Below are positions 36,508 to 48,448 of a DNA stretch of 64,000 nucleotides, one piece after another. A program made the position numbers and the translations under genes. The notes under the pieces are model-generated. The model made no database searches. It had not been told where the DNA came from and worked only from the letters and a program-made list of their open reading frames with translations. Source of the stretch: Allopontixanthobacter confluentis (GTDB lineage: Bacteria > Pseudomonadota > Alphaproteobacteria > Sphingomonadales > Sphingomonadaceae); assembly GCF_009827615.1 (NCBI RefSeq), contig NZ_WTYU01000002.1, positions 727,020-791,019 of the forward strand, read 5' to 3'. The first letter of the stretch is position 1. Each line of letters starts with the position of its first letter.

Positions 36508-38105
36508 GCGCCCCTACCCTGACGTCCACGCTGGATACCCAATCCCAAGCTGCACAAGCCAATGCGGCGCATAATCGCGTGCTGGCAGAGGAATTGCGCG
36601 CCAGGGTCGCGCAGACTGCATTGGGCGGACCAGAAGGCAGCCGTGACCGCCATGTCTCGCGCGGAAAGCTGTTGCCGCGGGAGCGGGTGGAGCGGCTGCT
36701 GGATCCCGGCTCGCCCTTTCTGGAAATTGGCCAGTTGGCGGCCAATGGCATGTATGGGGATGAAATTGCGGCGGCAGGCATGATTGCCGGCATTGGCCGC
36801 GTGTCGGGCCGCCAGTGCATGATCGTGGCCAATGATGCCACGGTGAAGGGCGGCACTTATTACCCGATGACGGTGAAGAAGCATCTTCGCGCCCAGGAAA
36901 TCGCGCAGGAAAACCGCCTGCCGTGCATCTATCTGGTGGATAGTGGCGGGGCCAATCTGCCGCATCAGGCAGAAGTGTTTCCTGACCGGGACCATTTTGG
37001 CCGCATCTTCTTCAACCAGGCCAATATGTCGGCGCTGCAGATTCCGCAAATTGCCTGCGTCATGGGGTCCTGCACGGCGGGCGGCGCCTATGTGCCTGCC
37101 ATGTCCGATGAAACGGTGATCGTGCGCAATCAGGGCACCATCTTCCTTGCCGGGCCGCCGCTGGTGAAAGCCGCCACGGGCGAGGAAATCAGCGCAGAAG
37201 ACCTTGGCGGTGGCGATCTGCATGCGCGCAAGTCAGGCGTGGTGGATCATCTGGCGGAAAATGACGAACACGCCCTCACCATCGTGCGCGATATCGTCAG
37301 CCATCTGGGCAAGGCCCATGAACCCGATGTGGAAATGGCAGACCCGCGGCCCCCTGTGTTTGACGCGCAGGAGCTTTATTCGATCATCCCTGACGATGTG
37401 CGCGCACCCTATGATGTGCATGAAGTGATCGCGCGGCTGGTAGACGGCAGCGAATTTCATGAGTTCAAGGCGCAATATGGCGCAACGCTGGTGTGCGGCT
37501 TTGCCCATATCTGGGGCATGCCAGTGGCCATTCTGGCAAATAATGGCGTGCTGTTTTCAGAAAGCGCAGTGAAGGGCGCGCACTTCATCGAACTGGCCAG
37601 CCAGCGCGGCATCCCGCTGCTGTTTTTGCAGAATATTTCCGGCTTCATGGTCGGCGGCAAATATGAAGCCGAAGGCATTGCCAAACACGGGGCCAAGCTG
37701 GTGACGGCAGTTGCCACCGCCCAGGTGCCGAAAATTACGGTGGTGATCGGGGGCAGTTTTGGTGCAGGCAATTACGGCATGGCAGGCCGTGCCTATTCCC
37801 CGCGTTTCCTGTTCACCTGGCCCAATGCGCGCATCAGCGTGATGGGCGGCGAACAGGCGGCCAGCGTGCTGGCAACCGTGCACCGCGATGCTGACAGCTG
37901 GACACCGGAACAGGCCGAAGAATTCAAGGCACCTATTCGCCAGAAATATGAAGATGAAGGCAATCCCTATTACGCCACGGCCCGCCTGTGGGATGACGGT
38001 GTGATTGACCCTGCGCAGACGCGCGATGTGCTGGGCCTTGCCTTTTCCGCCTGCCTTGAAGCACCAATCAACCCGCAGCCGCGCTTTGGTGTGTTCCGGA
38101 TGTAG
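36504..38105 (+). CDS. mccB: Methylcrotonyl-CoA carboxylase, carboxyltransferase (beta) subunit
   Basis: A 533-aa carboxyltransferase that moves carboxyl from biotin to 3-methylcrotonyl-CoA. Motifs include the N-terminal [55 protein letters not shown] and [20 protein letters not shown]. Translationally coupled to ivd. The biotin-carrying alpha subunit mccA and HMG-CoA lyase, which usually follow in this cluster, are not next to it; a DUF2306 membrane gene is found instead. Confidence 0.95.
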   Translation: MSAPTLTSTLDTQSQAAQANAAHNRVLAEELRARVAQTALGGPEGSRDRHVSRGKLLPRERVERLLDPGSPFLEIGQLAANGMYGDEIAAAGMIAGIGRVSGRQCMIVANDATVKGGTYYPMTVKKHLRAQEIAQENRLPCIYLVDSGGANLPHQAEVFPDRDHFGRIFFNQANMSALQIPQIACVMGSCTAGGAYVPAMSDETVIVRNQGTIFLAGPPLVKAATGEEISAEDLGGGDLHARKSGVVDHLAENDEHALTIVRDIVSHLGKAHEPDVEMADPRPPVFDAQELYSIIPDDVRAPYDVHEVIARLVDGSEFHEFKAQYGATLVCGFAHIWGMPVAILANNGVLFSESAVKGAHFIELASQRGIPLLFLQNISGFMVGGKYEAEGIAKHGAKLVTAVATAQVPKITVVIGGSFGAGNYGMAGRAYSPRFLFTWPNARISVMGGEQAASVLATVHRDADSWTPEQAEEFKAPIRQKYEDEGNPYYATARLWDDGVIDPAQTRDVLGLAFSACLEAPINPQPRFGVFRM

Positions 38106-38133
38106 CCTGCGGCCAATAGGGGATGCCTGCACA

Positions 38134-38655
38134 ATGAACGCTGCCAAGGTGCCATCGGCAAAATCGCTTGCCCCGGCGAGGATCGATTATGCGCTGGGCG
38201 TGCTATCCTTATGTCTTCTTGCAGCAGCCTTGACCGCGCTGTTTCGCGGCATGTCAGAATGGCATCTGCTGCCAGCGCGCCTGTGGCTGCACATCATCAC
38301 GGTGGTCACGGCAACGGCAATCACGCCGGTCATGCTGTGGCGCCGGCGGGGGGACACAGGGCACCGCATCCTCGGATATATCTGGGTCGGCTGCATGGTG
38401 ACAACGGCGCTGGCGTCCTTCACCTTGCATTTCCTCAATCCGCCATCAGGGTTCAGCCCGATCCATCTTCTGTCCGTGCTGACCCTGGTGGTGTGCTGGC
38501 AATTGGTGGCCCGGGCGCGCGCGCACAAGCCGTTTGAACATCGAAAGCAGGTGCGCGGAATAGTGATTGGCGCGTTGCTGATTGCCGGATTTTTCACATT
38601 TCCCTTCAACCGGTTGATGGGGATCTGGCTACAGGGATTGCCGGTTTTCAATTAA
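38134..38655 (+). CDS. DUF2306-like membrane protein
   Basis: A 173-aa integral membrane protein with four predicted helices (about 20-40, 48-67, 86-104, 115-133, plus a further hydrophobic segment near 148-170). His residues HIITV, HRILGY, HFLNPP and IHLL lie in or near the helices, as in DUF2306 proteins, which may bind haem or metals; function is unknown. ATG at 38134 has AGGGG 11 nt upstream. It follows mccB by 28 bp and is probably cotranscribed. Confidence 0.72.
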   Translation: MNAAKVPSAKSLAPARIDYALGVLSLCLLAAALTALFRGMSEWHLLPARLWLHIITVVTATAITPVMLWRRRGDTGHRILGYIWVGCMVTTALASFTLHFLNPPSGFSPIHLLSVLTLVVCWQLVARARAHKPFEHRKQVRGIVIGALLIAGFFTFPFNRLMGIWLQGLPVFN

Positions 38656-38715
38656 AACCATTTCTTTGTGATCGTAATTGGTTTGCTTGGGTGTAAGTTG
38701 CCTGCGGGAGAGTGC

Positions 38716-39351
38716 ATGACCGAACATGATCACGGGTTTTCCGACCCGCCACCATCGCTGCTGTCGCGTTTTGTGCGGTGGATCATCCTGTGGGTTTACC
38801 GCTGGAAAGGCTGGCAGCTGGAAGGTGGCCTGCCCGACACGCGCAAATTCGTGATTGCGGGCGCGCCGCATACATCCAACTGGGATTTCGTCTTCTTTGT
38901 CGGGGCGACCGAGAAGCTCGGCATCAAGCCCAGTTTCATGGGCAAGAATACGCTGTTCAAATGGCCGATGACCCGGTTCATGCTGGATATGGGCGGCGTG
39001 CCGGTGGACCGGTCCAAACGCGCCAATTATGTCGATCAGATCGCGGCGGAATTCGCCCGGCGTGATGAACTGGCGCTGGTGATCGCCGCCGAAGGCACGC
39101 GCGGTTCCAATGGCGAATGGCGATCGGGCTTTTACCACATTGCACAGGCTGCCGGTGTTCCCATCGTGCCGGCATGGGTGAACAACCGCACCATGCAACT
39201 GGGCTTTGGCCCGGCCATCACGCCCAGCGGCGATTATGCTGCTGATCTGGGAAAAATTGCCGACTATCTGCTTTCCAAAGTGCCGGACGAGCCGCGCTTC
39301 AAACAGCTGGCAGCGCAGGTAAAGCGGCTGAAGGAGGCCAGCGATGACTGA
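38716..39351 (+). CDS. PlsC-like lysophospholipid acyltransferase
   Basis: A 211-aa acyltransferase. The HX4D catalytic motif is in APHTSNWDFVFF and the glycerol-phosphate region in AAEGTRGSNGEWRSGFYHIA; these define the LPLAT superfamily. It is shorter than typical PlsC and has one N-terminal membrane-associated helix (about 15-33). GGGAGAG lies 3 nt before ATG 38716. The last 8 nt overlap the next gene. Substrate is uncertain: lysophosphatidate, or another lipid. Confidence 0.85.
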   Translation: MTEHDHGFSDPPPSLLSRFVRWIILWVYRWKGWQLEGGLPDTRKFVIAGAPHTSNWDFVFFVGATEKLGIKPSFMGKNTLFKWPMTRFMLDMGGVPVDRSKRANYVDQIAAEFARRDELALVIAAEGTRGSNGEWRSGFYHIAQAAGVPIVPAWVNNRTMQLGFGPAITPSGDYAADLGKIADYLLSKVPDEPRFKQLAAQVKRLKEASDD

Positions 39352-40153
39352 TATCCTGCTGACCAATGCGGCAATCCTGCTGGCGCTGGTGCTGGCGCTG
39401 TGGGTAATTTCCATGACCATTAACGATGTGTCCTTCATCGACGCATTCTGGGGCGCCGGCATGGGGGTGCTGGCCATTACCAGCTGGATGCAGCTGGCCG
39501 GCCGCGGCACTTTGGCCACGCTGATCATGATCATGGCGGCAGCGTGGGGCTTCCGGCTCGGCATTTATTTGTTCCGGCGCTGGTCACACGAAGGGGAAGA
39601 CCAGCGATATGAACGAATGCTGCGCAAGGACCGTGAACAAGGGCGCTTTGCCCTTGCGGCACTAACCAAGGTGTTTCTGGGCCAGGCTGTGCTGCTGTTC
39701 ATGGTCTGCCTTCCGGCGCAAACGGGCATCATCGCTGCTGGCGCGGCAGGGATTGGGCCATGGGTGCAGGCCCCGCTGGTTGGGGCAGGGCTGGCCCTTT
39801 ATTGTGTCGGCATCTTTTTTGAATGGGTGGGTGACTGGCAGCTGGCCCGGTTCAAGGCGGACCCGGCCAACAAGGGCAAGGTGCTGGATACCGGCCTGTG
39901 GCGCTATACCCGCCACCCAAATTATTTTGGCGACGCCTGTGCATGGTGGGGCATCTGGCTGGTGGCGGCCCACACGGGCAACGCTGCGGTCATGTGGAGC
40001 GTGATCGGGCCTCTATTCCTGACCTTTACACTCACCAAATGGTCAGGCGCGGCGCTGCTGGAAAAAGGGATGAAGAAAACCCGCCCCGAATATGACAGCT
40101 ACAAGCAGCGCACTTCGGCCTTTATCCCGCTGCCACCGCGCAAACCGGGCTGA
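39344..40153 (+). CDS. DUF1295 membrane protein (steroid-5-alpha-reductase-like fold)
   Basis: A 269-aa protein with six or seven membrane helices. The C-terminal GLWRYTRHPNYFGDACAWWGIWL segment and PEYDSYKQRTSAFIPLPP are the hallmark of DUF1295, related to NADPH-dependent steroid/trans-enoyl reductases and isoprenylcysteine methyltransferases. The exact reaction is unknown. It overlaps the acyltransferase gene by 8 nt, suggesting a lipid-related pair. Confidence 0.86.
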   Translation: MTDILLTNAAILLALVLALWVISMTINDVSFIDAFWGAGMGVLAITSWMQLAGRGTLATLIMIMAAAWGFRLGIYLFRRWSHEGEDQRYERMLRKDREQGRFALAALTKVFLGQAVLLFMVCLPAQTGIIAAGAAGIGPWVQAPLVGAGLALYCVGIFFEWVGDWQLARFKADPANKGKVLDTGLWRYTRHPNYFGDACAWWGIWLVAAHTGNAAVMWSVIGPLFLTFTLTKWSGAALLEKGMKKTRPEYDSYKQRTSAFIPLPPRKPG

Positions 40154-40259
40154 CCCCACTGCGGCTGGCCCCAACCGCAGCTGGAATCGCGAAAATTGCG
40201 ACAATATAGAAACTTACCCTGCGCCTGTTCGTTGGTGGGGCAATAAACAGGAGAATGTC

Positions 40260-40733
40260 ATGCGTAATTCCATCAAAGTTGCCTTCGCGGCCCCGCTTGC
40301 CCTCGCCATTTCGGCCTGCGGGGACAAGGATGCGGCGGACCAGCAGGTCGCCGCTGGCGGCACTGAAACCACGGCGCCAGTCACCACCAACGCGCCTGCC
40401 CAAATGCCGGCTGTGGCAGCAGATGCCCGCACTTCGGTCCAATATGCCGGCGCCTATGACCAGCGTCTGCCCGACGGCCGCACGCGCACCATCACGCTGA
40501 ATGCGGACGATACCTATACCGTGCGTGATGAAAACGGTGTTGAAACCACCGGTACGTATAATTGGTATAGCGACAACAGCCGCATCCTGATTGGCACTGG
40601 CGCGAACAAGCAGGTCTATGCCATCGCCGATGGCGCCATTTACCAGCTGGCGGATGAAAATACGCCGGTAACAGGCGCAATGACAGCGGATCAGGCATAT
40701 TTCCGCAGCGCGGGCACTGCCCCTGCGATGTGA
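40260..40733 (+). CDS. Small lipoprotein, unknown function
   Basis: A 157-aa predicted lipoprotein with a lipobox ALAISAC at about residues 14-20, so it should be a substrate of the Lgt encoded at 29 kb. A Thr/Ala/Gln-rich linker (about 25-58) precedes a small beta domain with RTRTITLNADDTYTV and TGTYNWYSDNSRILIG. ATG at 40260 has AGGAG 6 nt upstream. It is single, followed by a strong terminator. I do not recognise the globular domain beyond this. Confidence 0.82.
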   Translation: MRNSIKVAFAAPLALAISACGDKDAADQQVAAGGTETTAPVTTNAPAQMPAVAADARTSVQYAGAYDQRLPDGRTRTITLNADDTYTVRDENGVETTGTYNWYSDNSRILIGTGANKQVYAIADGAIYQLADENTPVTGAMTADQAYFRSAGTAPAM

Positions 40734-40762
40734 TCTGGCCTAACGCCAAATGATCCAGACAG

Positions 40763-40800
40763 ACCCCGCCTGCAGCATGGCTGCAGGCGGGGTTTCTGTT
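40763..40800 (+). terminator. Rho-independent terminator after the lipoprotein gene
   Basis: CCCCGCCTGCAGC and GCTGCAGGCGGGG pair perfectly around an ATG loop and are followed by TTTCTGTTT on the plus strand. On the minus strand there is no T tract, so it serves the lipoprotein gene rather than the convergent nucleotidase. Confidence 0.88.
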
Positions 40801-40813
40801 TGTGCGGTGCGGA

Positions 40814-42562
40814 TTACTTTGCCTCGGTGACGCGCCCTGTTTCGGGCAGCTGGCGCAAGGGCACCGCCCGAAGATAGGCTTCCATCGCATCCAGATCGAC
40901 CGGTCCTGTCACCACATTGGTGCCATCTGCAAACACCGTGAAACCATCACCGCCTGCGGCCAGGAAACTGTTCATGGTTACACGGTAGGTGGCGGCAGGG
41001 TTGATCGGCTTGCCATCCAGCGATGCTGCCACCAGCCTGCTGCCGGACGGGCGGCGCATGTCATAGCGCATGGCAAACCCTTCCGATGGCGAAAATGTCT
41101 GCGCGAAACCGTCATCATCAAACTGCTGTTCCAGCAGCGCCAGCAGCTGCGCGCCGGTAAAGCTCTTGGTGATCAGCGTATTGCCAAAGGGCTGGACCGA
41201 ATAGATATCGCCATAGGTCACAGTGCCATCGGCGGCGGCGTTCATGGGGGTGCGCACACCGGAATTGTTCATGAAGGCAATCTGCGCGCCTTGCGCCCTG
41301 GTGGCAAACAATTGGGCATCGGCAATCAGATTGCCCAGCTGCGTTTCTTCTGTTGCTGGCCCGGGGTCAGCCGCGCTGCCGCTGACTTTGCCCACCGGGC
41401 GCTGCGCTGCCTCGCGCGATGCGGCCACATAGGTGCTGACATATTCGGCAACTTGCGGGTCCGGCGCATATTGCCTGAAGGCAGGATTGGCAGGCACAGG
41501 CGCGCCTGCGGCATCGCGGCCCTGGCTCTGCACGACGACATTATCCGCGCTGGCGGCAATCACATCATTACGGGCCAGATCCACCGTTAACGCAATGTCG
41601 GTCAACAAGGATCCGCCGTAACCGGCGCTGGTGACAAGGAATTTGCGGCTTGGGTCAATGGCGGAATAATCGCACACATATGCGCGGTGAGTGTGGCCTG
41701 AAATTACCACATCCACGCGCGGGTCCAGCCGCGCAAGAATATCCAGCAAAGCCCCGGAAACGCCGCCGCAGCTTTTGTCATTCACGCCCACTTCTGTGGA
41801 AAGGCCCTGATGGATTGATACCACGATGGCATCGGCCCCTTCGGCTTCCAGCCTGGGCACCAGCGCGTTGATCGTATCGGCTTCATCAAGAAAGGTCAGC
41901 CCATCAACTCCGCTGGGCGTGACCAGCGATGGCGTATCCTTGAGGGTGAGGCCGATGACCCCGACCGACACTTGCGCCGCGCCTGTGCCAAACCGTTTGA
42001 TGCCATAAGGCGCAAACAGCGTTTCACCGCCGGGCATGATGACATTGGCCGCCAGGAAACGGAATTTCGCGCCGGGAAATGGCTGTTCCACCTGGCATGG
42101 CTGGCGCAATGTATATTGGGTGCAGCCGCCGTTCTGCATCCGCTGCAATTCCTGCCATCCGCGGTCAAATTCGTGATTGCCCACCGCGTTGAAATCCAGC
42201 CCGATCCTGTTCATCGCGCCAATGGTGGGTTCGTCCAGAAAAATGGATGATGCCAGCGGGCTGGCGCCAATCAGATCACCCGCCGCAATGACCATATTAT
42301 AGGCATTCTGGGTGCGCGCCTCAGCGACAGCGCTGGCAAGATAGGCCGCGCCTGCCAATTGGGCCTGTTCTGATTTGCCATCAGCAACCGGCACTTGCGA
42401 CAGGCGGGGAAAGGGTTCCAGATTGCCGTGAAAATCATTCAGCCCGATAATCCGCACAGTGGCCGTCTGGGGCGTTTGCGCCGGGCTTACGGGGGCAGGA
42501 ATGGTCGCGCAGGCCGACAGGAACAGGGCCGCAACGGATGAAAGGATGAATCGCATGGTCAT
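40814..42562 (-). CDS. Lipid-anchored bifunctional metallophosphatase/5'-nucleotidase (UshA-like)
   Basis: A 582-aa exported enzyme with a lipobox LFLSAC about 14 residues from the start. The metallophosphatase domain has LNDFHGNLEP, AGDLIGASP, GNHEFDRG, and SGHTHRAYVCDY; the C-terminal 5'-nucleotidase domain has NNSGVRTPM and YSVQPFGNTL. Family members hydrolyse extracellular nucleotides or UDP-sugars to recover phosphate and nucleosides. I list ATG 42562; ATG 42556 gives an equally good signal peptide and an upstream ATG at 42604 is in frame. No strong ribosome site is visible for any of the three. Confidence 0.92.
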   Translation of the reverse strand: MTMRFILSSVAALFLSACATIPAPVSPAQTPQTATVRIIGLNDFHGNLEPFPRLSQVPVADGKSEQAQLAGAAYLASAVAEARTQNAYNMVIAAGDLIGASPLASSIFLDEPTIGAMNRIGLDFNAVGNHEFDRGWQELQRMQNGGCTQYTLRQPCQVEQPFPGAKFRFLAANVIMPGGETLFAPYGIKRFGTGAAQVSVGVIGLTLKDTPSLVTPSGVDGLTFLDEADTINALVPRLEAEGADAIVVSIHQGLSTEVGVNDKSCGGVSGALLDILARLDPRVDVVISGHTHRAYVCDYSAIDPSRKFLVTSAGYGGSLLTDIALTVDLARNDVIAASADNVVVQSQGRDAAGAPVPANPAFRQYAPDPQVAEYVSTYVAASREAAQRPVGKVSGSAADPGPATEETQLGNLIADAQLFATRAQGAQIAFMNNSGVRTPMNAAADGTVTYGDIYSVQPFGNTLITKSFTGAQLLALLEQQFDDDGFAQTFSPSEGFAMRYDMRRPSGSRLVAASLDGKPINPAATYRVTMNSFLAAGGDGFTVFADGTNVVTGPVDLDAMEAYLRAVPLRQLPETGRVTEAK

Positions 42563-42683
42563 GGCACTGGCACTTAGCGGCAGAGCATGACGGCGGGAAG
42601 TCATTGCGTGCCCTGCACAAACCGCAGCCATAAGCCTGCGCCCGTAAATTCGCTCCCATAAACCTTCGCCCGGTGCGCAGCCC

Positions 42684-43859
42684 CTATAATTCCTGTGCGG
42701 CAGCCCAGCCGCTGGCCCATGCCCATTGAAAATTATATCCGCCCAGCCAGCCTGTCACATCCACTGCTTCGCCAATGGCATAAAGGCCGGGGACACGCTT
42801 GGCTTCCATAGTCTGGGACGAAAGTTCAGCAGTGCTGATACCGCCCGATGTCACTTCTGCCTTGGCCAGCCCTTCGGACCCATTGGGACAGAACGGCCAC
42901 CGCAGCAGCTGGTTTTCGGCATCATCCAGAACCTTGTCGGACAGGTTCTGCAAATCGCCTTCATGGCCCAGCCGGTCTGCCAGCGTGGCGGCCAGCCTGT
43001 GCGGCAGGGCATCTTTCAGCAGGCTGCGGATGGAAGCGCGGGGGGCGGCGCGCTTGGCATCGCGCAGCCAGCCGCGCGGGCGCCCGGGCAGGAAATTTAT
43101 CTCGACCATGTCGCCGGGGCGCCAATAGGATGAAATCTGGAGGATGGCGGGGCCGGACAGGCCGCGATGGGTGAACAGGGCAGCTTCATGAAATGTCGTC
43201 TTGCCGCAACGGGCATCTACTGGCGCAGACACGCCCGAAAGATCGCGGAACAGCACATCATCGCCGCCCAATGTCAGCGGCACCAGCGCAGGGCGCGGCT
43301 CCACCACTTTCAGCCCGAACTGGCGGGCCAGATCATAGGCAAAGCCAGTCGCACCCATTTTGGGTATTGAAGGGCCGCCAGTGGCAATGACAAGGGCAGC
43401 AGCAGTAATGTCAGCGCCATTGGCGGTGACCGTAAACTGGCCGTTGCCATGTGCCACGTGGGTCACATCCTGGTCGCAGCGAATGTCCGCGCCGCCAGCG
43501 CGGCATTCTTCCAGCAGCATGGCGACAATCTGTTTCGACGAACCATCACAGAACAATTGCCCGAGGGTTTTCTCATGCCAGGCGATGCCGTGGCGTTCGA
43601 CCAGTGCCAGAAAATCGCTGGCAGTATAGCGGCTGAGGGCGGATTTGGCGAAATGGCGGTTGGCCGAAAGATAGCGGTCAGGCGCGGTGTTGAGATTGGT
43701 GAAATTGCACCGTCCGCCGCCGGAAATGAGGATTTTCTTGCCCGGCTGGTCCGCCTTTTCGAGCACCACGACGCGGCGCCCGCGCTGGCTGGCAATGGCC
43801 GCGCACATCAGCCCGGCAGCACCGCCGCCAAGAATGATAGCATCGTAAGTCTGGGTCAT
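42684..43859 (-). CDS. BaiN/HI0933-family FAD-dependent oxidoreductase
   Basis: A 391-aa flavoprotein. The dinucleotide-binding motif IILGGGAAGLMCA is right after the start, followed by ILISGGGRCNFTN, VIATGGPSIPKMGATG, and the C-terminal YAIGEAVDVTGWLGGYNFQWAWASG, all diagnostic of the HI0933/BaiN group. Physiological substrate is unknown for most members. The reading begins at ATG 43859; a longer frame is contained in the upstream membrane gene. It follows that gene by 19 bp in the gyrB transcript. Confidence 0.9.
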   Translation of the reverse strand: MTQTYDAIILGGGAAGLMCAAIASQRGRRVVVLEKADQPGKKILISGGGRCNFTNLNTAPDRYLSANRHFAKSALSRYTASDFLALVERHGIAWHEKTLGQLFCDGSSKQIVAMLLEECRAGGADIRCDQDVTHVAHGNGQFTVTANGADITAAALVIATGGPSIPKMGATGFAYDLARQFGLKVVEPRPALVPLTLGGDDVLFRDLSGVSAPVDARCGKTTFHEAALFTHRGLSGPAILQISSYWRPGDMVEINFLPGRPRGWLRDAKRAAPRASIRSLLKDALPHRLAATLADRLGHEGDLQNLSDKVLDDAENQLLRWPFCPNGSEGLAKAEVTSGGISTAELSSQTMEAKRVPGLYAIGEAVDVTGWLGGYNFQWAWASGWAAAQEL

Positions 43860-43878
43860 CGGGTTCTCGGTTCTGGCG

Positions 43879-44280
43879 TCAGAGTGCGGCACAGGCGACG
43901 ACGCCTGCCAGTATGAAAGTCGGCACCGCCATGAACCTGACGAGGACAGGCGGCAACCGCTTTGCCCAATATTGCGAATAGGCCTGATGCCAGCGGCGCG
44001 GAGCGACCAATATGGCCACTGACGACAGCAGGATAAACCAGCCGGCAATACTGAAAATATGCGGTGCGCCGGAATAATCCGCCCGCACCACCAGCGCCGC
44101 GCCTGCCAATGCCCGCAACCCATGTTCGCCGATCTGGATGGGCCAGGTGCTGCCCATGCGGCCCAGCATTGCCAGCGCCAGTTCGGGCCGGATGGCGCAA
44201 ACCAGTCCCACCACCAGCAGCCAGCCCGCCGCCACCAGAATTACGCCAAGCGCAATCGTCTGGAGCAGCGGGCCGTCCAA
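43879..44280 (-). CDS. Small membrane protein downstream of gyrB
   Basis: A 133-aa protein with about four membrane helices (about 8-30, 55-67, 76-93, 110-132). I do not recognise the family. It begins with TTG at 44280, only 4 nt after the gyrB stop, with a poor ribosome site, so it probably depends on translational coupling with gyrB. It sits between gyrB and the BaiN-like gene on the same strand. Confidence 0.68.
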   Translation of the reverse strand: MDGPLLQTIALGVILVAAGWLLVVGLVCAIRPELALAMLGRMGSTWPIQIGEHGLRALAGAALVVRADYSGAPHIFSIAGWFILLSSVAILVAPRRWHQAYSQYWAKRLPPVLVRFMAVPTFILAGVVACAAL

Positions 44281-44284
44281 GATA

Positions 44285-46927
<2,643 letters not shown>

Positions 46928-46984
46928 TCATGGTCAAACCGGGCCTATAAAAACGGATTGGCAACAACAGGTGAGGACGGGTGG

Positions 46985-48448
46985 ATGCGTAAAACGGCTG
47001 CAAGAATGACTGCGGGGCTGATGGCCGCTGCGCTGATCGCCACAGGGCTGATAACCAGCCCGGCGGCTTTCGCTGCTGGCGAGGGCGAGACATTGCGCCC
47101 TGACCAGAGCACGTTTTTCGGGCTGTACAAGGAACTGGTCGAGACCAATACGACCGTGTCGCAGGGTAGCTGCACCCTTGCTGCCGAACGCATGGCGGCG
47201 CGGCTTAAAGCCGCTGGTTTTACCGATGATCAGCTGACCCTGTTTGCCACGCCGGAACACCCGAGGGATGGCGGGCTGGTGGCAGTGTGGCCCGGCACAT
47301 CCAAGACGCTGAAACCGATGCTGCTGCTGGCCCATATCGACGTGGTCGAGGCCAATCGTGAAGACTGGGTCCGCGATCCGTTCACGCTGATTGACGAGGG
47401 CGGATATTATTACGGTCGCGGCACGGTAGACGACAAGGCGCAGGCAGCCATCTTTACCGATACTCTGGTCCGCTTCGCGCAGGAAGGCCACCATGGGCAA
47501 CGCACGATCAAGCTGGCGCTGACCTGCGGGGAAGAAACCAGTGGCGCCTTCAATGGCGCGGAATGGCTGGCCGCCAACAAGCGTGACCTGATCGATGCCG
47601 AATTTGCCATCAATGAAGGCGGCGGTGGCCGCACCGATGGCATGGGCGTGTCGGAAGGCGGCAAGGTGGTGGTGCAGACCATTCAGGTGGGCGAAAAAGC
47701 CTATCAGGACTTCACCTTTACCGCCACCAACCCCGGCGGCCACAGTTCGCAGCCCGTGCGGGACAATGCCATCTATGCTATGTCGGAAGCCCTGCTGAAG
47801 GTGCAGGGAGCGCAATTCCCGCTGGAATTCAACGATACAACGCGGGCGTTTTTCGCCCAGGCGGGCAAGACCCGTGGCGGCGAATTGGGCGCAGCAATGA
47901 TGGCGCTGGCTGCCAATCCGGATGATGCCGGGGCAGAAGCCATCGTCAATCAGGACAAGGCGCTCCATTCCATGCTGCGGACAACGTGCGTGGGCACGCT
48001 GGTGGATGGCGGCCATGCGCTGAACGCCTTGCCCCAGCGCGTGACGGCCAATGTCAATTGCCGGATGTTCCCGGGCCGGTCGACTGCCGAAACCAAAGCC
48101 GCGCTGGAAGCTGTGATCGGCAATCCTTCGATCAGTGTCGCACCGCGCATTGCCGACAAGCCGATTGCCAAGGTTCCGCCATTGGACCCGCGCATCATTT
48201 CCGCATCGGAAAGGCTGGTGGCCAAATATTTCCCCGGCCTGACCCTGCTGCCCACCATGTCCACGGGTGCAACAGACGCGGTTTACACAGGCTCTGTCGG
48301 CATCCCGACCTACGGCGTGCCGGGCCTGTGGGGCAATCCGGATGGCAATGGCACGCACGGTCTTAACGAACGGATCGAGAAGACCTCGCTCTATACCGGG
48401 CGCGATTTTCTGTATGAACTGGTGCGCAATCTGGCGGACACGAAATGA
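46985..48448 (+). CDS. Exported M20-family metallopeptidase
   Basis: A 487-aa zinc peptidase with a Sec signal peptide (about 1-31, AAFAA). Metal and catalytic residues visible are LLLAHIDVVEA (His, catalytic Asp), YGRGTVDDKAQ (bridging Asp), CGEETSGAFNG (catalytic Glu pair) and NGTHGLNER (His). A dimerisation domain begins around GEKAYQDFTF. ATG 46985 has GAGG 8 nt upstream. An apparent long extension to 45893 is an antisense frame through gyrB and is rejected. The stop overlaps the next start as ATGA. Confidence 0.92.
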   Translation: MRKTAARMTAGLMAAALIATGLITSPAAFAAGEGETLRPDQSTFFGLYKELVETNTTVSQGSCTLAAERMAARLKAAGFTDDQLTLFATPEHPRDGGLVAVWPGTSKTLKPMLLLAHIDVVEANREDWVRDPFTLIDEGGYYYGRGTVDDKAQAAIFTDTLVRFAQEGHHGQRTIKLALTCGEETSGAFNGAEWLAANKRDLIDAEFAINEGGGGRTDGMGVSEGGKVVVQTIQVGEKAYQDFTFTATNPGGHSSQPVRDNAIYAMSEALLKVQGAQFPLEFNDTTRAFFAQAGKTRGGELGAAMMALAANPDDAGAEAIVNQDKALHSMLRTTCVGTLVDGGHALNALPQRVTANVNCRMFPGRSTAETKAALEAVIGNPSISVAPRIADKPIAKVPPLDPRIISASERLVAKYFPGLTLLPTMSTGATDAVYTGSVGIPTYGVPGLWGNPDGNGTHGLNERIEKTSLYTGRDFLYELVRNLADTK

